From Actinomycetota bacterium (GTDB lineage: Bacteria > Actinomycetota > Actinomycetes > S36-B12 > UBA5976): a stretch of 35,470 nucleotides of DNA. Positions 17,084 through 25,506 of this stretch are shown piece by piece. Below the pieces are notes generated by a model. The model saw only the letters and a list, made by a program, of their open reading frames with translations. It did no database searches and was not told where the DNA came from. The stretch covers positions 1-35,470 of the forward strand of contig RGDC01000005.1 in the NCBI GenBank assembly GCA_009918005.1. Reading direction: 5' to 3'. Each line of letters begins with the position of its first letter. Within the stretch, counting starts at the first letter, position 1. The translations under genes were made by a program, and so were the position numbers.

Positions 17084-18208
17084 TTAACCAAGTGCGTGTG
17101 CAATAGCCCGGCAAGCCTCATGGGCATCTAGATGCATCTCTTCGGAATCTGGGTTTGGCCAAGATGATTGTTTGGCAACCACGACTCCGCGCGGCCGATC
17201 AATGTAAAGCATTTGGCCATGAATGCCGATACCCATAATTACATCTGGATCAATTCCAGGCTTGTAGCAGAACGAGCGGTAAACGCCTTTTTCAAAGAAG
17301 TCCTGAAAATCACCAGTTGCCCATTGTTCAGCGCTGCCATTTTCATAAACATCTCGCAAGAATTCTGGATCGATCGCGCCCATGCCACCATCGCGAATCA
17401 TCATGCCAAAGCGAACGAGGTCCCGAGGAATTGCGGAAAGTCCACCGGCAGCGCGAGGTGAACCTTGCCGATCGACTGTGATGTGAGCTGGCGCTTCGGT
17501 TCCGATCTTGCTCCAGATGTATTTAGAAAGCGCCTCGGCATAAGGCATTCCACTGGCAGATTCAATAACCCAACCAACCAAGTCAGTTGTAGGTGACATG
17601 TAACGGAACTTCTGGCCATGTTCGCCCTCTTTCTTACGAGAAGCTATGAAGTCATGCAAGTTTGGGGCACCTAGCGGAGCTGGATACCAACCCACGGAAT
17701 GGCGGTAAGCAATGATGTCGGGACCGGGGGTGTAGTCCTCTTCAAACTGGTAGCTAGCAGCCATGTCGAGCAGGTTGCGCACAGTTGCATCACCAAAACC
17801 ACTATCTGCAATTTCAGGGACATACTTTGAAACCAAGGCATCGACGTCGATTAGTCCCTCTTGAACTAAGGCGCCCACGAGCATTCCTGTGAATGACTTA
17901 GTCACACTGAAAATTAAATGTGGCTCATCATCACTTACTCCAGGTGCCAACCATTCAAAAACTAGGTCATCACCTTTCGCAGCAGTAAAGGAATCGGTAT
18001 TTGTGCTAGCCAAGTAATCAGAAATCTTTTTTGCGCCCTCGTGAGTTGCAATCGAAATATCACCGAGTTCAGAGTTGATTTTTCGGTTCAGTACGCGAGG
18101 AGTTTTTGCACAGTCAACTTGCGCAGTTGGAATCAATTCCCGAACATGGCGAAATGACCAAAAAGTATGTTCTGGTAGTAACCAGTTATCAAGTGTGGGC
18201 CGAGTCAT
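17084..18208 (-). CDS. Beta-lactamase-fold serine hydrolase (NylB-like)
   Basis: The 374-residue protein belongs to the class C beta-lactamase/penicillin-binding serine hydrolase family. The nucleophile motif SVTK is at residues 101-104, the Tyr motif YMSPTTDLVGWVIE has Tyr203, and a GIHGQMLYIDR segment near the C-terminus takes the place of the third motif. The Ser-Tyr spacing of 102 and the SPTTDLLGW-like stretch resemble 6-aminohexanoate-dimer hydrolases and EstB-type esterases. The natural substrate is unknown. No signal peptide is evident, so it is probably cytoplasmic. It lies 4 nt downstream of the MFS gene, in one minus-strand operon. Confidence 0.85.
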   Translation of the reverse strand: MTRPTLDNWLLPEHTFWSFRHVRELIPTAQVDCAKTPRVLNRKINSELGDISIATHEGAKKISDYLASTNTDSFTAAKGDDLVFEWLAPGVSDDEPHLIFSVTKSFTGMLVGALVQEGLIDVDALVSKYVPEIADSGFGDATVRNLLDMAASYQFEEDYTPGPDIIAYRHSVGWYPAPLGAPNLHDFIASRKKEGEHGQKFRYMSPTTDLVGWVIESASGMPYAEALSKYIWSKIGTEAPAHITVDRQGSPRAAGGLSAIPRDLVRFGMMIRDGGMGAIDPEFLRDVYENGSAEQWATGDFQDFFEKGVYRSFCYKPGIDPDVIMGIGIHGQMLYIDRPRGVVVAKQSSWPNPDSEEMHLDAHEACRAIAHALG

Positions 18209-18212
18209 GTAT

Positions 18213-19436
18213 TTAGTATGTCGCTTTGCGATCCAAATCGTGTAGATCTGGCAACAACATTATGAATAACTGAAAGACAATCAGGATGGAAACTGCTGAG
18301 ATGTAAACCGGACGAACACCAAAGGCATCAACACTCACACCGGTTACAAACATTCCGATTGGACCACTTGCATAGAACAAGGCAGTTTGCACGCCAAAGA
18401 CCCGACCTTGAATATGTGGTGCAACTCGTTGCTGAACTAAAGAGTTCATTAACGGATTCATTGGCCCCCAACCAAGTCCAAGTAAGAATCCGGAAAGCAC
18501 AAACAATCCAATAGGCGGAAAAAATGTCATCGGAATCATGGCAAGTGAAGTTGCAGCTAGCGCACCAATTACGATGTTGCGCTTTTTGAATCGCTTTACT
18601 AGCCGAGGATAGGCGAGCATCGATGCGATACCTCCAATTGCCATCGAAGATAGAACATAACCCAATCCGCGCGGATCATTTATGTCAGAGAAGTACTTAG
18701 GCAGAACAACAGATTCGGTGGGTAAATAAACCATTGCCAAGAACACAATTGAAATTGTTAGGTAATAGAGAGCTTTGTCAGACTTAAGAACTTGCAGACC
18801 GCGAAGAGTACTTGTCCAAAACTTTTCCTGATCATTTATTTCTTCGCGATGCTCTAGACCTAAGTCACCAACATGCAGCATTGAAATCAAAATAATTGCC
18901 AAAATAAATGCGATGAAGACAATCCACATTGAGTTTGCAGCACCTACAAGAGAGATAGCAATCGCACCAAGAGCTGGACCTAATGCCCAACCACCAGAAA
19001 ATACAGCTTCATGCCAAGAATTAAGTTTGTCCATAGATGTGTTACTTGCTTTTGCAACATCGGGAATCAAGGACTTTCGTGCGGTGTAACCAGCTGGATC
19101 AAATGCCGCACCAAGTACTGCAAAAGTTGCAATAGATGCAAATGTTAATCCGAATAGAGAATCCCAAATCGGAAACAGCATTACCGAAAGTGCAGAGAGC
19201 AAGTCCGAACCAATAGATACTCGCTTACGGCCATAGTGATCAATTAGCGCACCAACAAATGGCGAAATGATAATTCCGGGAACTGCAGATGCCGCAACTA
19301 CGATGCCAGCTTGAGTAGCTGATCCAGTGCGCTCGAAGATGAGCCAGGGGATGGTGATAATTGCAATCGCATTACTTAGGCCCGAGAGGGCATTTGCCCC
19401 TTCGAGCAAGTAAAGGGGGCGCCGGCTGACTTTCAT
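18213..19436 (-). CDS. MFS transporter
   Basis: The 407-residue protein has about 12 hydrophobic segments and the MFS loop signature GALIDHYGRKRV after TM2, with a second-half copy near YPRLVKRFKKRN. It resembles the MFS_3/enterobactin-exporter-like group, suggesting efflux, but the substrate cannot be read from sequence. The start is at 19436 on the minus strand, divergent from rplM. The serine hydrolase follows with only 4 nt between, so the pair is likely co-transcribed. It interrupts what is otherwise housekeeping gene order. Confidence 0.88.
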   Translation of the reverse strand: MKVSRRPLYLLEGANALSGLSNAIAIITIPWLIFERTGSATQAGIVVAASAVPGIIISPFVGALIDHYGRKRVSIGSDLLSALSVMLFPIWDSLFGLTFASIATFAVLGAAFDPAGYTARKSLIPDVAKASNTSMDKLNSWHEAVFSGGWALGPALGAIAISLVGAANSMWIVFIAFILAIILISMLHVGDLGLEHREEINDQEKFWTSTLRGLQVLKSDKALYYLTISIVFLAMVYLPTESVVLPKYFSDINDPRGLGYVLSSMAIGGIASMLAYPRLVKRFKKRNIVIGALAATSLAMIPMTFFPPIGLFVLSGFLLGLGWGPMNPLMNSLVQQRVAPHIQGRVFGVQTALFYASGPIGMFVTGVSVDAFGVRPVYISAVSILIVFQLFIMLLPDLHDLDRKATY

Positions 19437-19650
19437 GCGGCTTTAGCACATCCCTTTTTGCTCGCTGCCAGGCAAATTTGGGCAAAATGCCTTGTTTTGG
19501 CGGATTTATCACCTTTCAGCCTACCCCAGAGGTTCAACCTCGTTTTGACCCACGCCCAGAAATACAGGTAATCTAAGGATTCGTTGTGCCTTTAGGCATA
19601 AGGAAAACTAGCAATTTAAACCCCATTTATTTAGACAAAGAAGGCTCACT
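19437..19650. other. Divergent intergenic region, MFS gene / rplM
   Basis: This 214-nt region separates the minus-strand MFS gene from rplM. On the plus strand it contains the rplM promoter listed separately and a leader of about 70 nt. On the minus strand I find no convincing promoter for the MFS gene. Short GGCAAA-type repeats around 19470-19490 look incidental. Confidence 0.5.
19545..19574 (+). promoter_or_regulatory. Probable sigma-70-type promoter of rplM-rpsI
   Basis: TTGACC (19545-19550) and TAATCT (19569-19574) are separated by 18 nt, a good match to housekeeping actinobacterial promoters (TTGAC and TAnnnT). The inferred start of transcription near 19581 gives a leader of about 70 nt before the rplM GTG. 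Confidence 0.6.
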
Positions 19651-20094
19651 GTGCGCACGTACTCACCAAAGCCAGGCGATGTGAATCGCGAATGGCATGT
19701 AATCGATGCAACTGACGTTGTTTTAGGGCGTCTGGCGTCACAAGTTGCTGTGCTGTTGCGCGGCAAGCACAAGCCAATCTTTGCACCACACGTAGACACT
19801 GGTGACTTTGTCATTGTCATCAATGCCGAAAAAATTGCACTAACTGGCCAGAAGCGCGAACAGAAGATGGATTACCGTCACTCTGGTTTCCCAGGTGGTT
19901 TGCGCGCGACTAACTATGTTGAATTGCTAGAAACAAACCCACGTCGCGCAATTGAAAAAGCTGTCAAGGGAATGCTTCCGCATAACAAGCTCAGCGATGC
20001 TCAGATCACAAAGCTAAAGGTTTATGCAGGCGATGTTCATCCACACGCTGCGCAAAATCCAAAGCCATACGAGATCTCTCAGGTAGCGCAATAA
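19651..20094 (+). CDS. rplM: 50S ribosomal protein L13
   Basis: The 147-residue protein starts at a GTG ([21 protein letters not shown] follows), with [19 protein letters not shown] and [12 protein letters not shown] as L13 signatures and the C-terminal [18 protein letters not shown]13 is one of the early 50S assembly proteins. The GTG follows AAGAAGGCTCACT. It pairs with rpsI 39 nt downstream, as in nearly all bacteria. Confidence 0.97.
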   Translation: MRTYSPKPGDVNREWHVIDATDVVLGRLASQVAVLLRGKHKPIFAPHVDTGDFVIVINAEKIALTGQKREQKMDYRHSGFPGGLRATNYVELLETNPRRAIEKAVKGMLPHNKLSDAQITKLKVYAGDVHPHAAQNPKPYEISQVAQ

Positions 20095-20133
20095 GCGCTC
20101 GCGGATTCATAGATTTTTACGAAGGGAAATAAC

Positions 20134-20643
20134 ATGTCAGAGAACGAAGTAGACGTAACAGAAGCAATCCTTGGCGATGAGGTTGAAGCTGATTTAACGG
20201 AATACACTTCCGAAACTCCTGCTGCTGCAGTTCGCGAACCACGTAAGGCACCAGACACACCAGGTGCTGCAACTGGTCGCCGCAAGGAAGCTGTTGCTCG
20301 CGTTCGCATCGTTCCAGGCACCGGTCGTTGGGTTATCAACGGTCGCTCGCTTGAAGATTACTTCCCTAACAAGGTGCATCAGCAGCTTGTTAACGACCCA
20401 TTCAAGACTCTTAACTTTGAAGGTGCTTACGACGTAATCGCCCGCATCGATGGTGGCGGAATCTCAGGTCAGGCTGGCGCATTGCGTCTTGGTGTGGCTC
20501 GTTGCTTGAACGCAATCGATGTTGAAGGTAACCGCGGTGACCTTAAGAAGGCCGGCTTCCTAACTCGTGATGCACGAATTAAGGAACGTAAGAAGTACGG
20601 TCTGAAGAAGGCTCGTAAGGCTCCGCAATACTCCAAGCGTTAA
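20134..20643 (+). CDS. rpsI: 30S ribosomal protein S9
   Basis: The 169-residue protein has an acidic, poorly conserved N-terminal extension of about 45 residues. The core contains [46 protein letters not shown] and the C-terminal [17 protein letters not shown]. The final Arg reaches the P-site anticodon. A GAAGGGAAATAAC ribosome site precedes the ATG. glmM follows after 3 nt, so the amino-sugar genes probably continue this transcript. Confidence 0.97.
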   Translation: MSENEVDVTEAILGDEVEADLTEYTSETPAAAVREPRKAPDTPGAATGRRKEAVARVRIVPGTGRWVINGRSLEDYFPNKVHQQLVNDPFKTLNFEGAYDVIARIDGGGISGQAGALRLGVARCLNAIDVEGNRGDLKKAGFLTRDARIKERKKYGLKKARKAPQYSKR

Positions 20644-20646
20644 ATC

Positions 20647-22005
20647 ATGTCGGGCCGACTTTTTGGCACCGATGGCGTTCGCGGTTTAGCGAACGGTCTT
20701 TTAACCGCTGAATTAGCTACCAACCTTGGCGTTGCTGCTGCGCAGGTTCTAGGTGAGCGCGGCGAGTTCGCATCACATGTGTCAGACCGGCCATTTGCAA
20801 TTGTTGGTCGCGACCCAAGAGCCAGTGGAGAATTTCTGCAGTCTGCAATCAGTGCGGGATTAGCTAGTGCTGGCGTTGATGTAATCGACGTAGGAATCAT
20901 TCCAACCCCTGCGGTTGCTTTCTTAACTGATCTAACCGGTGCTGATTTGGGCGTAATGCTTTCCGCATCACATAACGCAATGCCAGATAACGGAATCAAA
21001 TTCTTTGCCCGCGGCGGCGTAAAACTCGATGACACTATCGAGGATGCAATCGAAGCGCATTTAGAAGTTGTTAGCGATCTCCCAACAGGTGCCGGTGTTG
21101 GCAGAATCCGAAGCGAACATGACTTAGTTGAAAAGTACTTGCACCACTTGAACTCAAGTATTTCAAATTCCCTTGAAGGCTTAACTGTAGTTATTGATGG
21201 TGCTAATGGATCGGCTTCGTTAGTTGGCCCAGAAGCTCTACGTCGTGCTGGCGCACAAGTCATCTCAATTCACTGTGAACCAGATGGCCTGAACATTAAT
21301 GACAATTGTGGATCAACTCACATGGATGACTTGTTTGCTGCCGTAGTTAAACATGGGGCAGATCTAGGTATCGCAAATGACGGTGATGCAGATCGCTGCT
21401 TAGCAGTGGATGCAAATGGAAACTTTGTAGACGGCGATCAGATTTTGGCAATCTTGGCATCAGGTCGCAAGAAACGTGGCGCCTTAGTTGGAAATACAGT
21501 CGTCGCAACTGTGATGTCCAATTTGGGATTCAACATTGCAATGAGAGAACTTGAAATTGAAGTTATTGCGGCAGCCGTTGGCGATCGTTACGTACTTGAA
21601 GAAATGCGCGCGGGTGGCTTCACAATCGGTGGCGAGCAAAGTGGCCATGTAGTCCTTAGCGAATTTGCCACAACGGGCGATGGAGTTCTCACGGCGCTTC
21701 ATTTGATGTCAGAAATGAAGTCAACCGGTAAATCAATGGCAGAACTTGCGGCGATAGTAAATAGACTCCCGCAGGTTTTGATCAATGTGCCAAATGTTGA
21801 CAAAGGTTCAGTTTCCAAGGCAGCCGTATCTGATGCTGTTTCAAAATTGTCAGACGAGCTCGGTAATACCGGACGTATTTTGTTGCGTCCGAGTGGAACT
21901 GAGCCTTTAATTCGAGTGATGGTTGAAGCGGCTTCGGCTGATCAAGCGCAGGCAGTTGCTCAAGAACTTGCTGATGTCGTCGCTACGCATTGCGCACTGC
22001 GCTAA
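20647..22005 (+). CDS. glmM: Phosphoglucosamine mutase
   Basis: GlmM converts glucosamine-6-phosphate to glucosamine-1-phosphate for UDP-GlcNAc and peptidoglycan. The 452-residue protein has RLFGTDGVRG at the N-terminus and the phosphoserine loop GVMLSASHNAMPDNG (about residues 98-112; Ala replaces the usual Pro after SASHN). It also has the metal loop DGDADRC, the sugar loop GGEQSGH and the phosphate-binding RPSGTEPLIRVMVE. Full length. It lies 3 nt after rpsI and 16 nt before glmS, the next enzyme's neighbour in the pathway. Confidence 0.97.
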   Translation: MSGRLFGTDGVRGLANGLLTAELATNLGVAAAQVLGERGEFASHVSDRPFAIVGRDPRASGEFLQSAISAGLASAGVDVIDVGIIPTPAVAFLTDLTGADLGVMLSASHNAMPDNGIKFFARGGVKLDDTIEDAIEAHLEVVSDLPTGAGVGRIRSEHDLVEKYLHHLNSSISNSLEGLTVVIDGANGSASLVGPEALRRAGAQVISIHCEPDGLNINDNCGSTHMDDLFAAVVKHGADLGIANDGDADRCLAVDANGNFVDGDQILAILASGRKKRGALVGNTVVATVMSNLGFNIAMRELEIEVIAAAVGDRYVLEEMRAGGFTIGGEQSGHVVLSEFATTGDGVLTALHLMSEMKSTGKSMAELAAIVNRLPQVLINVPNVDKGSVSKAAVSDAVSKLSDELGNTGRILLRPSGTEPLIRVMVEAASADQAQAVAQELADVVATHCALR

Positions 22006-22009
22006 TCGG

Positions 22010-22015
22010 TAGACT
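22010..22015 (+). promoter_or_regulatory. Possible leaderless-type -10 for glmS
   Basis: TAGACT lies exactly 6 nt upstream of the glmS ATG and no Shine-Dalgarno sequence is visible between glmM and glmS. A TAnnnT box 6-7 nt before the start codon is the known pattern of leaderless actinobacterial transcripts. No good -35 is seen at the expected spacing, so this is tentative. Confidence 0.4.
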
Positions 22016-22021
22016 CAACGT

Positions 22022-23797
22022 ATGTGCGGAATCGTTGGATATGTCGGCCCGCAACAAGCCCAAAATGTAGTCATTGAAGGTCTGCGCCGATTGGAATACC
22101 GAGGCTATGACTCTGCCGGTATCGCAATAGTTTCTGATCACACAATCCAAACTCGCAAGAAGGCTGGCAAGCTGGCAAACCTTGAAGCCGAGTTAGTTGA
22201 TAGCCCGATCTCGCCGTCACATACTGGAATTGGCCACACTCGTTGGGCTACGCACGGTGCACCGAACGACGTTAATGCTCACCCACACGTAAGTGAAGAT
22301 GGATCTATTGCGGTAATCCACAACGGGATTATTGAAAACTTTGCGATGTTGCGTGACAAGCTAATCGCTGAGGGCGTCACACTTCGCAGTCAAACTGATA
22401 CCGAAGTCGTCGCTCACTTACTTTCTAAGCAAATGAAATCTACGCCAGGATTAGCAGATGCCCTTCGTGAAGTTTGCCAAATTCTAACTGGAGCCTTCAC
22501 TTTGGTTGTAGTTCATGCTGAGAATTTTTTGGCATCGGATGTGGCTGCATTCATTGCTCACACCCGGAACGCAATCGAACTTGGCCAGGATCAAATTGTT
22601 GAGATCACACCTAACTCCATTGAAGTAACCGACTTTTATGGCAAGCCAGCTGACTACACAGAATACGAAGTTACTTGGGATGCAGCTGCTGCAGAAAAAG
22701 GTGGCTTTGACCTATTCATGCTCAAGGAAATTGCTGAGCAACCAAAAGCCGTCGCGGACACTTTACTTGGGCGCATTGATAAGTCTGGAAAAGTTACTCT
22801 TGCAGATCTAGGTCTGGATGATGCTTTCTTAAAGACCATCGACAAAATCATAATTACTGCATGTGGCACGGCTTATCACTCCGGCTTGATTGCTAAGTAT
22901 GCAATTGAACATTGGACGAGAATTCCATGTGAAGTCGAGTTAGCAAGCGAGTTCAGATACCGCGATCCGATTTTGACGCCAACTACTTTGGTAGTTGCCA
23001 TTAGTCAGTCCGGCGAAACTATGGATACTTTGATGGCCATGCGCTACGCCCGCGAACAAGGCGCAAAAGTACTTGCCATCTGCAATAGCAATGGATCAAC
23101 AATTCCGCGGGAAAGTGATGCAGTTATTTATACTCACGCTGGCCCAGAAATTGCGGTTGCGTCTACAAAAGCTTTCCTAACTCAAATTGTTGCTTGCTAC
23201 TTGTTCGCAATGTACTTAGCCCAAACTCGGGGAACTGGTTACGGCAAAGATGCAGCCACAGTTGCACTCGAACTAAGTGACATGCCGAGCATGATCGACT
23301 TAGTTCTTGACACAACCGAAGGCGTCAAAGCAATCGCTAAAGAATTGATAAACAAGCAATCAGTCCTGTTCTTGGGACGCAGCGTTGGTTTCCCAGTTGC
23401 CCTTGAAGGCGCCCTAAAGCTCAAGGAACTGGCTTACATGCATGCCGAAGGATTCGCGGCGGGTGAACTAAAGCATGGACCGATCGCACTTATTGAAAAT
23501 GGCATTCCGGTATTCGTAGTTGTGCCACCACAAGAAGATGAATTACACGACAAAATCGTTTCTAACATTCAGGAAGTTAGAGCTCGTGGCGCACTTACGA
23601 TCGTGCTTGCCGAGGAGGGCGACGAGTCCATTAATGAATTCTCAGATCACATAATTCGCTTGCCTAAGGTGCCAGCGTTAATGCAGCCCTTGGTTGCCAC
23701 AGTGCCGCTACAGATTTTTTCGTGCGAGATGGCAACTGTTAAGGGCTACGACGTGGACCAGCCAAGAAACTTGGCTAAGAGCGTCACTGTCGAATAA
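22022..23797 (+). CDS. glmS: Glucosamine-6-phosphate synthase with internal deletion
   Basis: GlmS makes glucosamine-6-phosphate from fructose-6-phosphate and glutamine. The catalytic Cys2 (MCGIVGYVG), HTRWATHG and HNGIIENF of the glutaminase domain are present. So are both SIS domains (CGTAYHSG; SQSGETMDT) and the C-terminal DVDQPRNLAKSVTVE. The protein has only 591 residues. At residue 166 it passes from TLVVVHA directly to ENFLASDVAAF. The usual block of about 22 residues with A-x-R-x-x-S/T-PLV-x-G is missing, in frame, near base 22519. This removes a core strand of the Ntn-hydrolase fold. The SIS half should be unaffected. Probably an artefact. Confidence 0.95.
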   Translation: MCGIVGYVGPQQAQNVVIEGLRRLEYRGYDSAGIAIVSDHTIQTRKKAGKLANLEAELVDSPISPSHTGIGHTRWATHGAPNDVNAHPHVSEDGSIAVIHNGIIENFAMLRDKLIAEGVTLRSQTDTEVVAHLLSKQMKSTPGLADALREVCQILTGAFTLVVVHAENFLASDVAAFIAHTRNAIELGQDQIVEITPNSIEVTDFYGKPADYTEYEVTWDAAAAEKGGFDLFMLKEIAEQPKAVADTLLGRIDKSGKVTLADLGLDDAFLKTIDKIIITACGTAYHSGLIAKYAIEHWTRIPCEVELASEFRYRDPILTPTTLVVAISQSGETMDTLMAMRYAREQGAKVLAICNSNGSTIPRESDAVIYTHAGPEIAVASTKAFLTQIVACYLFAMYLAQTRGTGYGKDAATVALELSDMPSMIDLVLDTTEGVKAIAKELINKQSVLFLGRSVGFPVALEGALKLKELAYMHAEGFAAGELKHGPIALIENGIPVFVVVPPQEDELHDKIVSNIQEVRARGALTIVLAEEGDESINEFSDHIIRLPKVPALMQPLVATVPLQIFSCEMATVKGYDVDQPRNLAKSVTVE

Positions 23798-23819
23798 TTG
23801 CTAACGGCAATTATTCGAC
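23789..23819 (+). terminator. Hairpin at the end of glmS
   Basis: GTCGAATAATTGC (23789-23801) is a perfect 13-bp inverted repeat of 23807-23819, with a 5-nt loop TAACG. It contains the glmS stop codon. There is no U-tract, so it is either a U-less terminator of the kind proposed for Actinobacteria or an mRNA 3'-end stabiliser. Confidence 0.6.
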
Positions 23820-23990
23820 CAATAAACATCTGTTCGTAATATGTTGCTGTTGCTTCCGCTCAACAGCACCGTAACCCAACTGTAGCCAGAGTTACCCCTG
23901 TTGCAAAAATGACATAACTATTGACCTTGGTATTGCTCGGATCTATTGGCCCAAGTTTGAAAAATCCAGTATTAACGGCAAAGTTAAGAC
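23798..23990 (+). other. glmS-acpS intergenic region
   Basis: This 193-nt region has the glmS hairpin, a second hairpin TGCTGTTG/CAACAGCA (23845-23868), and a 5-bp GTAAC/GTTAC pair further on. A candidate promoter for acpS is TTGACC (23921-23926), 17 nt, then TATTGG (23944-23949); the -10 is a poor match. No coding sequence is apparent. Confidence 0.45.
23921..23949 (+). promoter_or_regulatory. Candidate promoter for the acpS-alr-tsaE operon
   Basis: The -35 TTGACC is good. The -10 TATTGG, at 17-nt spacing, lacks the final T. The position about 40 nt before acpS and after the glmS hairpin fits a new transcription unit for the overlapping genes that follow. Confidence 0.35.
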
Positions 23991-24359
23991 ATGGCCATAG
24001 TGGGAATCGGAGTCGATGTCGTCGACTTAGCGCGCTTTTCGGGCGTGGTAGATCGCACCCCTGGAATCATTGACCGGTTATTCACCAAGATGGAACAAAC
24101 TAGCGCGGAAGGGCATCAGTTGCCGCTGATTTCATTGGCTGGCAGATTCGCCGTGAAAGAAGCAGTTGCTAAAGCATTAGGTGCACCAGTTGGCATGGAA
24201 TGGCATGACTGTGAAGTTAGTAATGGCGGAGCACCACAAATTTCAGTTCGCGGCTCAGTCGCTAAAGTTGCAAACGACCAAGGCATTACCAATTGGCATG
24301 TTTCATTAAGTCACGATGGACCAGTTGCAATCGCCTATGTAATCGCAGAAAAGGTTTAG
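23991..24359 (+). CDS. acpS: Holo-[acyl-carrier-protein] synthase
   Basis: AcpS transfers the 4'-phosphopantetheine arm of CoA to acyl carrier protein. The 122-residue enzyme has VGIGVDVVDLARF with Mg-binding Asp9, RFAVKEAVAKALG with Glu57, and a WHVSLSHDG C-terminal strand. Length matches the small bacterial AcpS trimer-forming type. The start lacks a strong SD. It is 8 nt before alr; an acpS-alr neighbourhood is usual in Actinobacteria. Confidence 0.95.
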   Translation: MAIVGIGVDVVDLARFSGVVDRTPGIIDRLFTKMEQTSAEGHQLPLISLAGRFAVKEAVAKALGAPVGMEWHDCEVSNGGAPQISVRGSVAKVANDQGITNWHVSLSHDGPVAIAYVIAEKV

Positions 24360-24367
24360 GTTTTGAG

Positions 24368-25501
24368 ATGTCTGCTCATGTAACTGCACGAATTGATCTT
24401 GGAGCTTTGGCACATAACGTTCGAGTTCTTAAAGAGCGCACTGGTGGCCGAAAGTTGATGGTTGTGGTTAAAGCCGATGCCTATGGCCATGGATTAGTTA
24501 TGTGCGGGCAAGCTGCAGTAAATGCTGGCGCAGATTATTTGGGTGTTGCGCTACTTGAAGAAGCAGTGGCGTTACGCGAAGGGAACGTGCCTGGACCAAT
24601 TCTTGCTTGGCTGAATACTTCTGATGATCGATTTGCTGAATGTATTGCTAGAGACATTGATTTGGGAGTTAACTCGATTGCAACTTTAAAGTCGATTACT
24701 AACGCGGCGTATTCCGTTGATCGTATTGCGCGTGTTCACATCAAAGTTGACACCGGTTTAAGTCGAAATGGTGTAACTCTTGCAGATCTACCAGAGTTGA
24801 TTACATCACTAAGCAAAGCCGAAGCTGAAGGCACTGTAAAAGTTGTAGGTGTGATGTCTCACTTTGCGTACGCTGACGAACCAAATAATTCAACGATTGC
24901 TGACCAGATTGCAGAATTTAAAGCTGCGGTGGATTTACTCGAGGCTGCAAACTTTGAACTTGAAGTTAAGCACCTTGCAAACTCTGCGGCGACCCTGGCA
25001 TTGCCAGATACGTACTTCAATATGGTCCGTCCGGGTGTAGCGGTTTATGGAGTATCTCCAGGTGAAGAAGTTGGTTTAGCAACAGATTTTGATTTAAAGC
25101 CAGTTATGACATTGTGTGCGCCAATTGTGCTACTGAAGAGAGTTCCAGCTGGGTCAGGTGTCTCGTATGCGCATAAGTATCACACCACTACCGATACAAC
25201 TTTGGCTCTGATTCCTGCGGGCTATGCAGATGGCGTGCCAAGAAGCGCCTCGAACAATGGACCAGTTTTAGTTGGTGGAGAGATCCGTAAAGTAGCTGGT
25301 CGCGTATGTATGGATCAGTTTGTACTTGATGTCGGAGATCTGAATGTAAGCCTTGGCGATGAGGTTGTGCTGTTTGGTGATCCAGAACGAGGTGAGCCAT
25401 CTGTTGAGGATTGGGCAGAAGCTGCTGGAACTATTTCGTATGAAATCATCACTCGCATCGGACCTCGCGTACATCGCGAATTCATTAACAACTCCTGGTA
25501 A
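24368..25501 (+). CDS. alr: Alanine racemase
   Basis: Alr makes D-alanine for peptidoglycan with PLP. The ORF track starts at 24293 inside acpS, but the ATG at 24368 gives the standard MSAHVTARIDLGALAHNV. PLP Lys35 is in VVVKADAYGHG and the second catalytic Tyr (about 267) in GSGVSYAHKYHT; AGRVCMDQF supplies the substrate-contacting Met. At 377 residues it is complete. It is followed 5 nt later by tsaE. Confidence 0.96.
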   Translation: MSAHVTARIDLGALAHNVRVLKERTGGRKLMVVVKADAYGHGLVMCGQAAVNAGADYLGVALLEEAVALREGNVPGPILAWLNTSDDRFAECIARDIDLGVNSIATLKSITNAAYSVDRIARVHIKVDTGLSRNGVTLADLPELITSLSKAEAEGTVKVVGVMSHFAYADEPNNSTIADQIAEFKAAVDLLEAANFELEVKHLANSAATLALPDTYFNMVRPGVAVYGVSPGEEVGLATDFDLKPVMTLCAPIVLLKRVPAGSGVSYAHKYHTTTDTTLALIPAGYADGVPRSASNNGPVLVGGEIRKVAGRVCMDQFVLDVGDLNVSLGDEVVLFGDPERGEPSVEDWAEAAGTISYEIITRIGPRVHREFINNSW

Positions 25502-25506
25502 GTACT

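Noticed and set aside
20640-21263. 207-codon ORF on the minus strand
   Set aside because: It lies entirely opposite glmM, which is a clear intact gene. The translated product has no recognisable domain and is an antisense shadow.
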